From Streptomyces actinomycinicus (GTDB lineage: Bacteria > Actinomycetota > Actinomycetes > Streptomycetales > Streptomycetaceae): 64,000 bases of DNA. Position numbers and translations under genes: made by a program. The notes beneath the pieces were generated by a model that did no database searches, was not told the origin of the DNA, and was given only the letters and a program-made list of their open reading frames with translations. This document shows, piece after piece, positions 40,378 to 48,557 of the stretch (the first letter of the stretch is position 1; each line of letters opens with the position of its first letter). The stretch covers positions 167,401-231,400 of the forward strand of contig NZ_JAERRK010000011.1 in assembly GCF_016741775.1 (NCBI RefSeq), given 5' to 3'.

Positions 40378-40409
40378 GGCACGCACCCTAAGACCCCGGA
40401 CGCCCGTTG

Positions 40410-40480
40410 CAGGAGGCCGGCTTCCGCATCTGTTCGGTTTTGCGGGAGGCCCGCTTCCGTGTCCGTTCGGTCTGCGGGAG
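40410..40480. repeat. Imperfect ~33-bp direct repeats upstream of the DUF4032 gene
   Basis: GGGAGGCCSGCTTCCG-type units with TTCGGTYTGCG tails recur at about 40411, 40444 and 40476. Degenerate copies may extend to about 40590, near the MBL gene stop. I see no gene in 40378-40567. Confidence 0.6.
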
Positions 40481-40567
40481 ACCGGCGTCGCGTCTGCGCG
40501 GCTTCCGGAAAGCCCGCTCCCGGGCCGGCTCGGCTCTTGAGCGGTCCGGCCCGGGCGGGCGCGGCTT

Positions 40568-41314
40568 CTAGGAGGCCCGCTCCCGGGCCTGCTCGGCGGC
40601 CGCGCGTACGGGGCCGTGGTGGACGGGCCCGTGGCCGGGCAGCAGGGTGTCGCCGTCGAGCGCGGCGATCAGCTCCAGCGATTCCAGCGCCCGCGGCCGC
40701 TCGTGGTGGAAGAAGTCGAGCAGCACCTGCGGGCCCTTGATCCGCGAGGTGGCGTGCCCGGTGACCAGGGCGTCCCCGGAGATCACGATGCCCGACCCGG
40801 GCAGGTGGAAGACGCAGTGGCCGTCCGTGTGACCGGGGGTGTGCACGGGCACCGGCCGGCCGGGCAGGTCGAGCGGGCCCTCGGCCGGGAACGGTTCGGG
40901 CGCGCTGACGGGGTTGTGGTCGGTGCCGCCCACCTTGAACACGTGCAGCGCCCAGGGCACGACACCGGGCCGCCAGGCGTTGCGGACGACGTCCCCGATG
41001 GTCGCCTGCTGGAGGAAGTCCCGGCGGGCGTGCGGTACTTCGGCCGGATGCAGGTACACCGGGGTGCCGTGGGAGCTGCGCAGGTACTCGGCCGAGCCCA
41101 GATGGTCGTTGTGCGCGTGGGTGATCAGCACGGCGGCGACCGCCTCCGGCGAACTGCCCACCGCGGCCAGTGACTCCAGGACTCCCTGGCGGTCCCCGGG
41201 ATACCCGGTGTCCACCAGAGTGACGGCGTCGCCGTCTTTCAGGATCACCCAGTTGACGTGGTTGCCGTGCACCAGATAGGTGCCGTCGGCGACTTGGTGT
41301 ACTTCTGCCCGCAT
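40568..41314 (-). CDS. Metallo-beta-lactamase-fold hydrolase
   Basis: The 248-residue enzyme has the binuclear metal motif ITHAHNDHLGS (HxHxDH). Further ligands are in VHTPGHTDGHC, VISGDAL and LLPGHGPVHHG. This is the glyoxalase-II/quorum-lactonase-like subgroup; the substrate is not evident. The start is ATG 41314, preceded by GGAGAG. It ends 190 bp before the DUF4032 gene, in the repeat-bearing gap. Confidence 0.92.
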   Translation of the reverse strand: MRAEVHQVADGTYLVHGNHVNWVILKDGDAVTLVDTGYPGDRQGVLESLAAVGSSPEAVAAVLITHAHNDHLGSAEYLRSSHGTPVYLHPAEVPHARRDFLQQATIGDVVRNAWRPGVVPWALHVFKVGGTDHNPVSAPEPFPAEGPLDLPGRPVPVHTPGHTDGHCVFHLPGSGIVISGDALVTGHATSRIKGPQVLLDFFHHERPRALESLELIAALDGDTLLPGHGPVHHGPVRAAAEQARERAS

Positions 41315-41399
41315 GATCTCTCCGAGCCCTGAGCGGCTGATCGTCGGGGACAGCCAACCAGATCCGCCGGTGCCCCGCAGGAGGGGCCGGCCGGACGTC

Positions 41400-42029
41400 T
41401 CAGTTCACCCCCTGCGGCCGGAACTGGATGCTGATCCGCGGCCCTGTCGCGCGGGTGGACTTGGGGATGCAGTGCTCCCAGGTCCGCTGGCAGGAGCCGC
41501 CCATCACGATGAGGTCGCCGTGGCCGAGGGGCCGGCGCAGGGTGCCGCCGCCACCGCCCGCCGGGCGCAGCAGCAGGTCCCGCGGGGCGCCGACGGAGAG
41601 GATCGCGACCATGGTGTCCTCGCGGGCGCCCCGGCCGATCCGGTCGCCGTGCCAGGCCACGCTGTCCCGGCCGTCGCGGTAGAAGCACAGCCCGGCCGTG
41701 GTGAACGGCTCGCCCAGCTCCTCGGCGTAGTGCCGGGACAGGGCGGTGCGCGCCTCGGCCAGGACCGGGTGGGGGAGCGGGTCCCGGGCCGCGTAGTACG
41801 CGAGCAGGCGGGGGACGGCCACCACGTTGTCGTACATCTTGCGGCGCTCGGCCCGCCACGGGACGTCCGCCGCCAGTTTCTCGAACAGGGCGTCCGCGCC
41901 GCTCAGCCAGCCCGGCAGGACGTCGATCCAGGCGCCGGCGCCCAGCTCGGTCCGGCGCAGCCCGCCGAGCGGGCCGAGCCGCAGCTCGTCGGTCTGGTCG
42001 AACAGGGAGCCCTGGAGGTGCGTGGACAT
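41400..42029 (-). CDS. AlkB-like 2-oxoglutarate/Fe(II) dioxygenase
   Basis: The 209-residue protein should demethylate alkylated DNA or RNA bases oxidatively. The iron ligands are HxD in VAWHGDRIG and the distal His in TWEHCIPKS. The 2-oxoglutarate-binding arginines are in GPRISIQFRP. LCFYRDGRDSVAWH and LGHGDLIVMGG fit the AlkB2-like group. The start is ATG 42029; AGGAG is 12 nt upstream, and a TACGCT closer in could make the mRNA leaderless. It is divergent from a TetR gene whose operators lie about 75-110 bp upstream. Confidence 0.92.
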   Translation of the reverse strand: MSTHLQGSLFDQTDELRLGPLGGLRRTELGAGAWIDVLPGWLSGADALFEKLAADVPWRAERRKMYDNVVAVPRLLAYYAARDPLPHPVLAEARTALSRHYAEELGEPFTTAGLCFYRDGRDSVAWHGDRIGRGAREDTMVAILSVGAPRDLLLRPAGGGGGTLRRPLGHGDLIVMGGSCQRTWEHCIPKSTRATGPRISIQFRPQGVN

Positions 42030-42104
42030 GGGCCCAGCGTACTCCTGAATCGAAAATCCGTTCCATTTGCTGTGTCCGGCGTCCCGAGGCGTCCGGCCTC
42101 TTTC

Positions 42105-42120
42105 GATACATCGGTGTATC
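42105..42120. promoter_or_regulatory. TetR operator, first copy
   Basis: GATACATCGGTGTATC, an exact 6-bp-arm palindrome. A related site follows, centred 17 bp downstream. It is probably bound by the TetR encoded from 42152. Confidence 0.7.
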
Positions 42121-42121
42121 C

Positions 42122-42137
42122 GATACATTCGCGTATC
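42122..42137. promoter_or_regulatory. TetR operator, second copy
   Basis: GATACATTCGCGTATC has GATAC/GTATC arms. It lies 14 bp before the GTG start of the TetR gene, fitting autorepression. Confidence 0.65.
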
Positions 42138-42151
42138 GAAACGGGGGGCGC

Positions 42152-42850
42152 GTGTTCGAGGGAAGGCGAGACCTGGTGGCGACGGGCGACGAGGGCGGCA
42201 AAGGCGGCAGAGGTGAGACGGGCGGCGACGCGGGTGACGCACCCAGGCGCGTCACCCGGCGCCGGGTCCGCACCCGCGCCCGGCTGCTCGACGCCGCGTT
42301 CGCCGTGTTCGCCGCCAAGGGCTTCGGGCGCGTCTCCATCGAGGAGGTCTGCGAGGCGGCCGGGTTCAGCCGCGGCGCCTTCTACTCGAACTTCGCCACC
42401 CTGGACGAGCTGTTCTTCGCCCTCTACCAGGACCGCGCCGACCTCATCGCCTCCCAGGTGGCCGACGCGCTCGGCCAGGACGGCCCCGACCTGGACGTGC
42501 CCGCCTCCGTGGACCGGGTCACCGAGGTGCTGCTGCTCGACGTGGACTGGCTCCTGGTGAAGACCGACTTCCTGGTGCACGCCGCCCGTGACCCCGCCGT
42601 CGCCCGGGCCCTCCTCGACCACCGCGCCCGGCTCCGGCAGGCCATCGCCGACCGCCTGTTCCGGGCCCGGGGTCACACCGAACTGCCCGCCGTACTGGGC
42701 GACGCCGACGGCGCCGCCCACGCCGTGGTCGCCGCGTACGACGGGGTCACCACCCAACTGCTGCTGGACAGGGACGTCGAGGCCGCCCGGGCCTGGCTGA
42801 AGCAGCTGCTCACCGCGCTGCTGACGGACGGCGGTGCGGCCCCGGTATGA
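42152..42850 (+). CDS. TetR-family regulator, coupled to FAD dehydrogenase gene
   Basis: The 232-residue protein has a Gly-rich N-terminal extension before the TetR domain (TRARLLDAAFAVFAAKGFGR, VSIEEVCEAAGFSRGAFYSN, FATLDELFFALYQD). GTG 42152 has GGGGGG upstream; GTG 42176 with GGAAGG 9 nt upstream would remove part of the extension and is equally likely. Two GATACA...TATC palindromes precede it. The FAD dehydrogenase gene follows with almost no gap and is the likely target. Confidence 0.92.
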   Translation: MFEGRRDLVATGDEGGKGGRGETGGDAGDAPRRVTRRRVRTRARLLDAAFAVFAAKGFGRVSIEEVCEAAGFSRGAFYSNFATLDELFFALYQDRADLIASQVADALGQDGPDLDVPASVDRVTEVLLLDVDWLLVKTDFLVHAARDPAVARALLDHRARLRQAIADRLFRARGHTELPAVLGDADGAAHAVVAAYDGVTTQLLLDRDVEAARAWLKQLLTALLTDGGAAPV

Positions 42851-42876
42851 GCCCCCTCGGAAAGGACACAGTCGCC

Positions 42877-44550
42877 ATGGACGCGGACGTCATCGTCGTC
42901 GGAGCGGGTCTCGCCGGCCTGGTCGCGGCGCACGAACTCACCAGCCGGGGCCGCAGGGTGGCCCTCGTCGACCAGGAGAACGCCGCCAACCTCGGCGGCC
43001 AGGCGTTCTGGTCCTTCGGCGGGCTCTTCCTCGTCGACTCGCCCGAGCAGCGCCGCCTCGGCATCAAGGACTCCTTCGACCTCGCCTGGAACGACTGGCG
43101 CGGCAGCGCGCAGTTCGACCGTCTGGAGGACGAGGACTCCTGGGCGGTGCGCTGGGCCCGCGCCTACGTCGAGTTCGCCGCCGGCGAGAAGCGGTCCTGG
43201 CTCCAGGGGCACGGCATCGAGCTGCTGCCCACCGTCGGCTGGGCCGAGCGCGGCGACCTCAGGGCCGACGGCCACGGCAACTCCGTGCCCCGCTTCCACA
43301 TCGCCTGGGGCACCGGCACCGGCGTGGTCGAGCCCTTCGTCCGGTACGCCCGACAGGCCGCCCGCGACGGGCTGCTGACCTTCCACCACCGCCACCGGGT
43401 CGACGAGCTGGTCATCGAGGACGGAACGGCCCGCGGTGTGCGCGGCACCGTACTCGCCCCCGACGACTCCCCGCGCGGCGTCGCCTCCGGCCGCGAGCGC
43501 GCCGGCGACTTCGAACTCACCGCCCAGGCCGTCGTCGTCACCACCGGCGGCATCGGCGCCGACCACGACATCGTCCGCCGCCACTGGCCCGAGCGGCTCG
43601 GCACACCCCCCGCCGAGATGGTCACCGGCGTCCCCGCCTACGTCGACGGCCGCATGCTCGACATCAGCGCCGAGGCCGGCGTACGGCTCGTGAACCGGGA
43701 CCGCATGTGGCACTACACCGAGGGCCTGCAGAACTGGGACCCCATCTGGCCCGGCCACGGCATCCGCATCCTGCCCGGCCCGTCCTCCGTCTGGCTCGAC
43801 GCCCTCGGCCGCCGGCTGCCCGATCCCTGCCTGCCCGGCTACGACACCCTGGGCACCCTCAAGTACCTGCGCACCACCGAGGACATCGCCGGTTACGACC
43901 ACTCGTGGTTCATCCTCACCCGGAAGATCATCGAGAAGGAGTTCGCGCTCTCCGGCTCCGAGCAGAACCCCGACATCACCGCCAAGGACCGCAAGGCGGT
44001 GCTGCGCGACCGGCTCCTCGGCAAGGGCGCGCCCGCCCCGGTGCAGGCCTTCCTCGACCACGGCGCCGACTTCGTGACCGCCGGGAACCTGGAGCAGCTG
44101 GTGGGGAAGATGAACGCCCTCACCGGGAAGGCGCTGCTGGACGCGGAGGAGGTGCGCCGCCAGATCGTCGCCCGCGACCTGCAGATCGCCAACCCCTACA
44201 GCAAGGACGCCCAGGTCCAAGGCATCCGCAACGCCCGCCGCTACATCGGCGACCGGCTCGGCCGGGTCGCCGGCCCGCACCGCCTCCTCGACCCGGCCGC
44301 GGGCCCCCTCATCGGGGTCCGGATGCGCATCCTCACCCGCAAGACCCTCGGCGGCATCCAGACCGACCTGGACTCCCGCGCCCTCGGCACCGACGGCACG
44401 CCGGTCGAGGGGCTGTACGCGGCGGGCGAGGTGGCCGGGTTCGGCGGCGGCGGGGTCCACGGCTACAACGCCCTGGAGGGCACCTTCCTCGGCGGCTGCC
44501 TGTTCTCCGGGCGCGCCGCGGGACGAGCGGCGGCCCGCCAGACGGCCTGA
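42877..44550 (+). CDS. FAD-binding dehydrogenase of the fumarate reductase/3-ketosteroid dehydrogenase type
   Basis: The flavoprotein is about 557 residues. The N-terminal FAD motif is ADVIVVGAGLAGLVAAHELT, followed by NLGGQAFWSFGGLFLVDS. The C-terminal FAD motif is GLYAAGEVAGFGGGGVHGYN. Annotators often call such proteins FAD-binding dehydrogenases; they are related to KstD and flavocytochrome c, with no proven substrate. I chose ATG 42877 (MDADVIVVG) with AAGGA upstream; an ATG at 42847 overlapping the TetR stop is also in frame. It probably forms an operon with the TetR. Confidence 0.9.
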   Translation: MDADVIVVGAGLAGLVAAHELTSRGRRVALVDQENAANLGGQAFWSFGGLFLVDSPEQRRLGIKDSFDLAWNDWRGSAQFDRLEDEDSWAVRWARAYVEFAAGEKRSWLQGHGIELLPTVGWAERGDLRADGHGNSVPRFHIAWGTGTGVVEPFVRYARQAARDGLLTFHHRHRVDELVIEDGTARGVRGTVLAPDDSPRGVASGRERAGDFELTAQAVVVTTGGIGADHDIVRRHWPERLGTPPAEMVTGVPAYVDGRMLDISAEAGVRLVNRDRMWHYTEGLQNWDPIWPGHGIRILPGPSSVWLDALGRRLPDPCLPGYDTLGTLKYLRTTEDIAGYDHSWFILTRKIIEKEFALSGSEQNPDITAKDRKAVLRDRLLGKGAPAPVQAFLDHGADFVTAGNLEQLVGKMNALTGKALLDAEEVRRQIVARDLQIANPYSKDAQVQGIRNARRYIGDRLGRVAGPHRLLDPAAGPLIGVRMRILTRKTLGGIQTDLDSRALGTDGTPVEGLYAAGEVAGFGGGGVHGYNALEGTFLGGCLFSGRAAGRAAARQTA

Positions 44551-44552
44551 AC

Positions 44553-44903
44553 TCAGCCGCCCAACAGCTCCACCAGTACGGACGCGTGGCTCTGCTCCGG
44601 CTTCTTCGACGCCGTCAGCAGCGTCACGCGCCCGTCGCGGACCGACGTGCGCAGGCCGTCGAGCAGTTCGGCGGCCTCCGGCGCCTCGAGTTCCTGCTCG
44701 TACCGGGTGCGGAACTCCTCGTACGAGCCCTCGCCCGCGTGGTACCACGTGCGCAGCTCGCTCGACGGGGTGAGCCCCTTGGGCCACTCGTCCACCTGCG
44801 CCGCCTCCTTGGCGATGCCGCGCGGCCAGAGCCGGTCGACCAGCACGCGCAGGCCGTCGTCGGGCTCGGGCGGTTCGTAGATCCGGCGCAGACGCACGCT
44901 CAC
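44553..44903 (-). CDS. DUF488 family protein
   Basis: The 116-residue protein shows the DUF488 signatures IYEPPEPDDGLRVLVDRLWP, RGIAKEAAQVDEWPKGLTPS, LRTWYHAG and VTLLTASKKPEQSHASVL. The last resembles the uracil-DNA-glycosylase-like/rhodanese-type ends seen in this family. The biochemical function is unknown. The start is GTG 44903. It ends 2 bp from the convergent FAD dehydrogenase gene. Confidence 0.92.
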   Translation of the reverse strand: MSVRLRRIYEPPEPDDGLRVLVDRLWPRGIAKEAAQVDEWPKGLTPSSELRTWYHAGEGSYEEFRTRYEQELEAPEAAELLDGLRTSVRDGRVTLLTASKKPEQSHASVLVELLGG

Positions 44904-45073
44904 GGCGGAGCCCTTCAGAGGTCGGGGACGGTCCGGCGAGCGTACTCCGGCCGGCCCCGCCCACCGGACGGCGACGCGGCGTGATTTGACCGGAACCAGG
45001 GGGAAACCGGGCGCCCGCCGCGCCTAGGGTGGCCGCCAGTCGATCACCGGTCATCCCGTTCCAAGGAGCGCAC

Positions 45074-46483
45074 GTGACGCCACCGCGCAGACAGCCCGCC
45101 CGCCGCCGTACCGCCGTCCTCGCCACCGTACCCGTCGCCGTCGCGGCGCTCCTCGGCGCCGGTGGACCCACCGCGCCGGGCACCACCGGAGCACCCGGCG
45201 CCGGCGACCCCTACTTCCCGCTCAGCGGCAACGGCGGATACGACGTCCGGCACTACGACCTGACGCTCCGCTACGACACTACCTCCCGCCGCCTGGACGC
45301 CACCGCGGTGCTCACCGCCCGCGCCGGCCGGCGGCTCACCCGCTTCGACCTCGACCTGAAGGGCCTGAAGGTCACCGCCGTCACCGTCGACCGCACACCG
45401 GCCACCTTCCGGCGCGACGGCCAGGAACTCGTCGTGACCCCGCGCCACGCCCTGCGCGCGGGCCAGGACTTCCGCGTCACGGTCGCCTACCACGGCACCC
45501 CGAAACCGGTCACCGACCCCGACGGCGCGGTGGACGGCTGGATCCCCAGCGACGACGGCGCGTTCGTCGCGAGCGAGCCGCAGGGCGCCATGACCTGGTT
45601 CCCGGCCAACAGCCACCCCAAGGACAAGGCGTCCTACGACTTCACCGTCACCGTCCCGCAGGGCCGCACCGCCGTCGCCAACGGCGTCCTGCTCGGGCAG
45701 CGCACCGCCCACGGGCGGACCACGTTCCACTGGCGCGAGACCCAGCCCATGGCCGCCTACCTCGCCACCGCCACCATCGGCAGGTTCCGGATCGAGCGGT
45801 ACACCACCCGCGACGGCATCCAGGTCTACAACGCCGTGGACGCCCGCGAGGCGCGTGCCGCCGCACCCGTGCTCAAGAAGCTGCCCGCCGTACTGGACTG
45901 GGAGAGCAAGCTGTTCGGGCCCTACCCCTACCGCGCCGCGGGTTCGATCGTCGACCACGCCCCGAACGTCGGCTTCGCCCTGGAGACCCAGACCCGGCCG
46001 GTCTACGACTCCGCGCCCGACCTCGGCACCCTGGTCCACGAGAACGCCCACCAGTGGTTCGGCGACTCCGTCTCGCTGACCGCCTGGAAGGACATCTGGC
46101 TCAACGAGGGCTTCGCCACCTACGCCGAGTGGCTCTACACCGAGCAGCACGGCGGCCGGAGCGCGCAGCAGACCTTCGACGCGCTCTACGCCCGCCCCGC
46201 GAGCGACGACCTGTGGGCCTATCCGCCCGGCGACCCGGGAAGCGGCGCCCGCATCTTCGGCACGCCCGTCTACGCCCGTGGCGCCATGGCCCTGCACGAA
46301 CTGCGCCGGGCCGTCGGCGACCGCGACTTCTTCCGGATCCTGCGGGCATGGACGGCCGGGCACCACGGCGGGCACGGCACGACCGGGGAGTTCGTCAGGC
46401 TTGCCGAGCAGAAGTCGGGGAAGCCGCTGAAGAGGCTGCTGCACACCTGGCTGTACACGGCCGGCAAGCCGGACAGCGCCTGA
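45074..46483 (+). CDS. Secreted M1-family metallopeptidase
   Basis: The 469-residue protein has an Arg-rich signal (RRQPARRRTAVLATVPVAVA). It has an M1 N-terminal beta domain (YDVRHYDLTLRYDTTSRRLD) and the catalytic zinc site HENAHQWFGD with the distal Glu in WLNEGFATYAEW. The exopeptidase GxMEN element reads GFALETQ, a variant. M1 aminopeptidases remove N-terminal residues; this short secreted form lacks the large C-terminal domain. The start is GTG 45074 with AAGGAG upstream. Confidence 0.93.
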   Translation: MTPPRRQPARRRTAVLATVPVAVAALLGAGGPTAPGTTGAPGAGDPYFPLSGNGGYDVRHYDLTLRYDTTSRRLDATAVLTARAGRRLTRFDLDLKGLKVTAVTVDRTPATFRRDGQELVVTPRHALRAGQDFRVTVAYHGTPKPVTDPDGAVDGWIPSDDGAFVASEPQGAMTWFPANSHPKDKASYDFTVTVPQGRTAVANGVLLGQRTAHGRTTFHWRETQPMAAYLATATIGRFRIERYTTRDGIQVYNAVDAREARAAAPVLKKLPAVLDWESKLFGPYPYRAAGSIVDHAPNVGFALETQTRPVYDSAPDLGTLVHENAHQWFGDSVSLTAWKDIWLNEGFATYAEWLYTEQHGGRSAQQTFDALYARPASDDLWAYPPGDPGSGARIFGTPVYARGAMALHELRRAVGDRDFFRILRAWTAGHHGGHGTTGEFVRLAEQKSGKPLKRLLHTWLYTAGKPDSA

Positions 46484-46524
46484 GCCCTGACCGGTTCCAG
46501 ACGACCGTCGGCCATGGTCGACCC

Positions 46525-46866
46525 ATGATCCGGCGCAGAGCCACCACTGTCGCACTCCTCGCCTCCCCGCTGCTGCTCACCGGCTGTGGCGGCGGGGCCG
46601 CGGCGACCGGGCGCCGGACGCCCTCGCGTCCGGCGCCCACCTCCTCCCGCACGACGCCGGCGCCCACTCACGAGGCGGTCACGCGCCCGACGGCCTCCCC
46701 TGCGAGGCCGACGAAGCGAGAGCCGCAGCCGCAGGGCACACCCGTGCTCGGCCCCCGGCGGTCCGCGACGCTACCCGAGCGCTGCGAGCGGGCCGTCGTC
46801 GTCACCGGGCGCGGCCGGAACCTCCCGCTCTCCAGGGTGAGCGCCGGGTGTGAGCGCCGGGTGTGA
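46525..46866 (+). CDS. Small putative lipoprotein, Pro/Thr/Arg-rich
   Basis: The predicted protein has 113 residues with a lipobox (LLASPLLLTGCGGG) and then a low-complexity Pro/Thr/Ser/Arg sequence without recognisable domain. It ends in ERRV where a 13-bp tandem repeat supplies the stop codon. It begins 42 bp after the M1 peptidase gene. The codon pattern is weaker than in neighbouring genes, and it may be a decayed gene. No function can be assigned. Confidence 0.55.
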   Translation: MIRRRATTVALLASPLLLTGCGGGAAATGRRTPSRPAPTSSRTTPAPTHEAVTRPTASPARPTKREPQPQGTPVLGPRRSATLPERCERAVVVTGRGRNLPLSRVSAGCERRV

Positions 46867-46901
46867 GCGCCGGGTGTGAGCGGCGGGTGTGAGCGGCGGG
46901 G
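46837..46901. repeat. 13-bp tandem repeat, five units, at the lipoprotein stop
   Basis: GTGAGCGCCGGGT repeats start at 46837, 46850, 46863, 46876 and 46889 (the last two with GGC for GCC). The TGA in the third unit ends the lipoprotein frame. Because 13 is not a multiple of three, every unit gain or loss would shift the frame. Confidence 0.85.
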
Positions 46902-47000
46902 CCTGCGGCGGCGGGGCCGAGGGCGGAACGTTGCGGTCCGATTCCCGGCGCACGCCGGGGGTACTCCGGTCGCGCACGCGCAGTCGAGGGAGGTCATGCC

Positions 47001-47450
47001 ATGAGCACCACGGAGAACCTGCCGGTCGTGACCACGCTCGGCGAGGTGGCCCGCCTCGTGGAGCGCCGCCGCGGTCTGTACGTGCGCTGGTCCAAGGGGC
47101 CGGACACCGACCTCGAAAAGGTGTCCAGCGTCGACGAGCTGACCGGAGTGCCCATGCCCGGGCTGTCCGCCAACCCGCTCGACGTGGAGGACTGGTGGGA
47201 GGACCGTTCCGTGCGGCTGTGGGTGGCGCGCCGCCTGTACGACTACGCGCATCTGCCGCACGACAAGGGCCCCGGCGTCCGTCCCTGGGTCCTCACCGGG
47301 AGGGAGACGGGCCGGGGCCCCGACAACGAGCCGCTCGTGGCCGACGCCGAGCCGCTGTGCTGGATCGCCGGTGAGGTGATCGACGCGGCGAAGGACGAGG
47401 TGGCCCGGCAGGAACGGCAGTGGGGGACGCTACGCCGCGGGGGCCGCTGA
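47001..47450 (+). CDS. DUF6098 family protein
   Basis: The 149-residue soluble protein shows LGEVARLVERRRGLYVRWSK, VPMPGLSANPLDVEDWWEDR, WVARRLYDYAHLPHDKGPGV and PWVLTGRETGRGPDNEPLVA. I recognise it as the actinobacterial DUF6098 family, function unknown. It has a good ribosome site (GGGAGG) before ATG 47001. Its stop codon is in the first unit of a 36-bp tandem repeat that fills the gap to the convergent whiB-like gene. Confidence 0.88.
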   Translation: MSTTENLPVVTTLGEVARLVERRRGLYVRWSKGPDTDLEKVSSVDELTGVPMPGLSANPLDVEDWWEDRSVRLWVARRLYDYAHLPHDKGPGVRPWVLTGRETGRGPDNEPLVADAEPLCWIAGEVIDAAKDEVARQERQWGTLRRGGR

Positions 47451-47660
47451 GCCGCACCGTGCGGGACGGTCCGTGGGGGCCGCTGAGCCCGCACGGGGCG
47501 GGCTGGTCCGTGGGGGCCGCTGAGCCGCACGGTGCGGGCTGGTCCGTGGGGGCCGCTGAGCCGCACGGTGCGGGACGGTCCGCGGGGGCCGCTGAGCCCC
47601 CACGGCGCGGGACGGTCCGCGGGGGCCGCTGAGCCCCCACGGCGCGGGCGGCGCTCAGCC
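47443..47660. repeat. 36/37-bp tandem repeat array between convergent genes
   Basis: Units based on GCCGCTGAGCC start at 47443, 47479, 47516, 47552, 47588 and 47625. Most contain the palindromes CCGCACGGTGCGG and/or GGACGGTCC. The first unit holds the TGA of the DUF6098 gene, and the degenerate end holds the stop (GCTCAGC) of the whiB-like gene. The array occupies the whole 204-bp intergenic gap. Confidence 0.9.
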
Positions 47661-47906
47661 CGAGCGCGGCCGGGAGCGGGCGCGGCGATGCAGCGCCCGG
47701 CGTTCAGGCTCCGACGTACCGCCCCAGATGCCGATGCTCTGCCCCGTGTCCAGTGCCCACTCCAGGCACTGTTCCCGGACCGGGCAGCGCCCGCACACCA
47801 CCTTGGCCTGCTGGGTCTGCACCTGCGCCGGCCCGGTGGTGCCGATCGGGAAGAACAGGTCGGGGTCCTCGTGGCGGCACGCGGCATGTTGGCGCCAGTT
47901 GTCCAT
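47655..47906 (-). CDS. WhiB-like (Wbl) iron-sulfur transcription factor, WblE-like
   Basis: The 83-residue protein has the four Fe-S cysteines (HAACRHEDP, VVCGRCPVREQCLEW), the turn GIWGGTSEPERRAL and a basic C-terminus (HRRARSRPRSG). DPDLFFPIGTTGPAQVQ is typical of the WblE/WhiB1-like subgroup. Wbl proteins bind a [4Fe-4S] cluster sensitive to O2 or NO and modulate the principal sigma factor. The start is ATG 47906 with AGGAG upstream. The following 350 bp upstream contain no gene I can support. Confidence 0.93.
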   Translation of the reverse strand: MDNWRQHAACRHEDPDLFFPIGTTGPAQVQTQQAKVVCGRCPVREQCLEWALDTGQSIGIWGGTSEPERRALHRRARSRPRSG

Positions 47907-48257
47907 CGGAATCTCCTGGATCGGCTCGAAGTCGTCCGTGTCCTGTCGAATGCGTTCTCCGGATTCGGGTGACCGGTCGGGACGGTGTGAAACGGTCGGA
48001 TCGGTGGCGGATCGGGCGGCGCTCGCCCTCCGCTCCCACGGGGCGCGCGCCGGCCCAGGGGGACCTGCGCGGCCAACAGGCCGGTATGCGGGGCGTGCGG
48101 GCCACCGCAGTGCCCGACCGGGCACCGGAGGCGGGGAGTTCGGCACGGCCGAGGGGCGGTCCGGCGGCCGCCGCGCCACTGCGGGCCCACCGTACTCCGT
48201 CACGGCGCCCCGGGCGCCCGTCATGTGACGGATCGCCCGGCACCGGCCGCGCGGGGC
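47907..48257. other. Region without a recognisable gene
   Basis: About 350 bp between the whiB-like start and the argP remnant. The first 100 bp presumably hold the whiB-like promoter and leader. The rest is very GC-rich with open frames on both strands but no recognisable protein family or start signal. Confidence 0.5.
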
Positions 48258-48557
48258 TCAGCGGCGCCGCGTCTCCGCCGCGGTACGCGTCACCGCGTCC
48301 GCCAGGGCCGCCGGGGCGGGCGAGTCCAGCTTCCACGGCTGCCAGTGGAGTGCGACGTCCATCCACCGGCGCGGGGCGAGCAGGACCAGGCGTCCCGCTC
48401 CAGCCGCGCGAGCTGCCGGGCGAACCTCACGAGCACCGCGCCGGACTCCGTGGGCCGCACCGGTCTGGTGCGCTGGAGCAGGACCCGGCCGGTGCGCTGT
48501 TCCAGGGCCTTGACCCGCTGGCTCACCGCCGACGGCGTCACGTGCAGCGCCGCGGCG
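48258..48557 (-). pseudogene. argP-like LysR regulator remnant, internally deleted
   Basis: On the reverse strand this piece starts inside a LysR HTH (ALHVTPSAVSQRVKALEQRT, RPVRPTESGAVLVRFARQL) of the ArgP/LysG type. It reaches ARLERDA and then shifts frame directly into the very C-terminus of the same family (DVALHWQPWKLDSPAPAALA) and its stop at 48258-48260. The first about 20 residues and nearly all of the effector domain (roughly 190 residues) are missing. It cannot make a working regulator. Confidence 0.75.

Noticed and set aside
47443..47660. Possible CRISPR array
   Set aside because: The units are contiguous 36-37 bp tandem repeats without unique spacers, and no cas genes are present.
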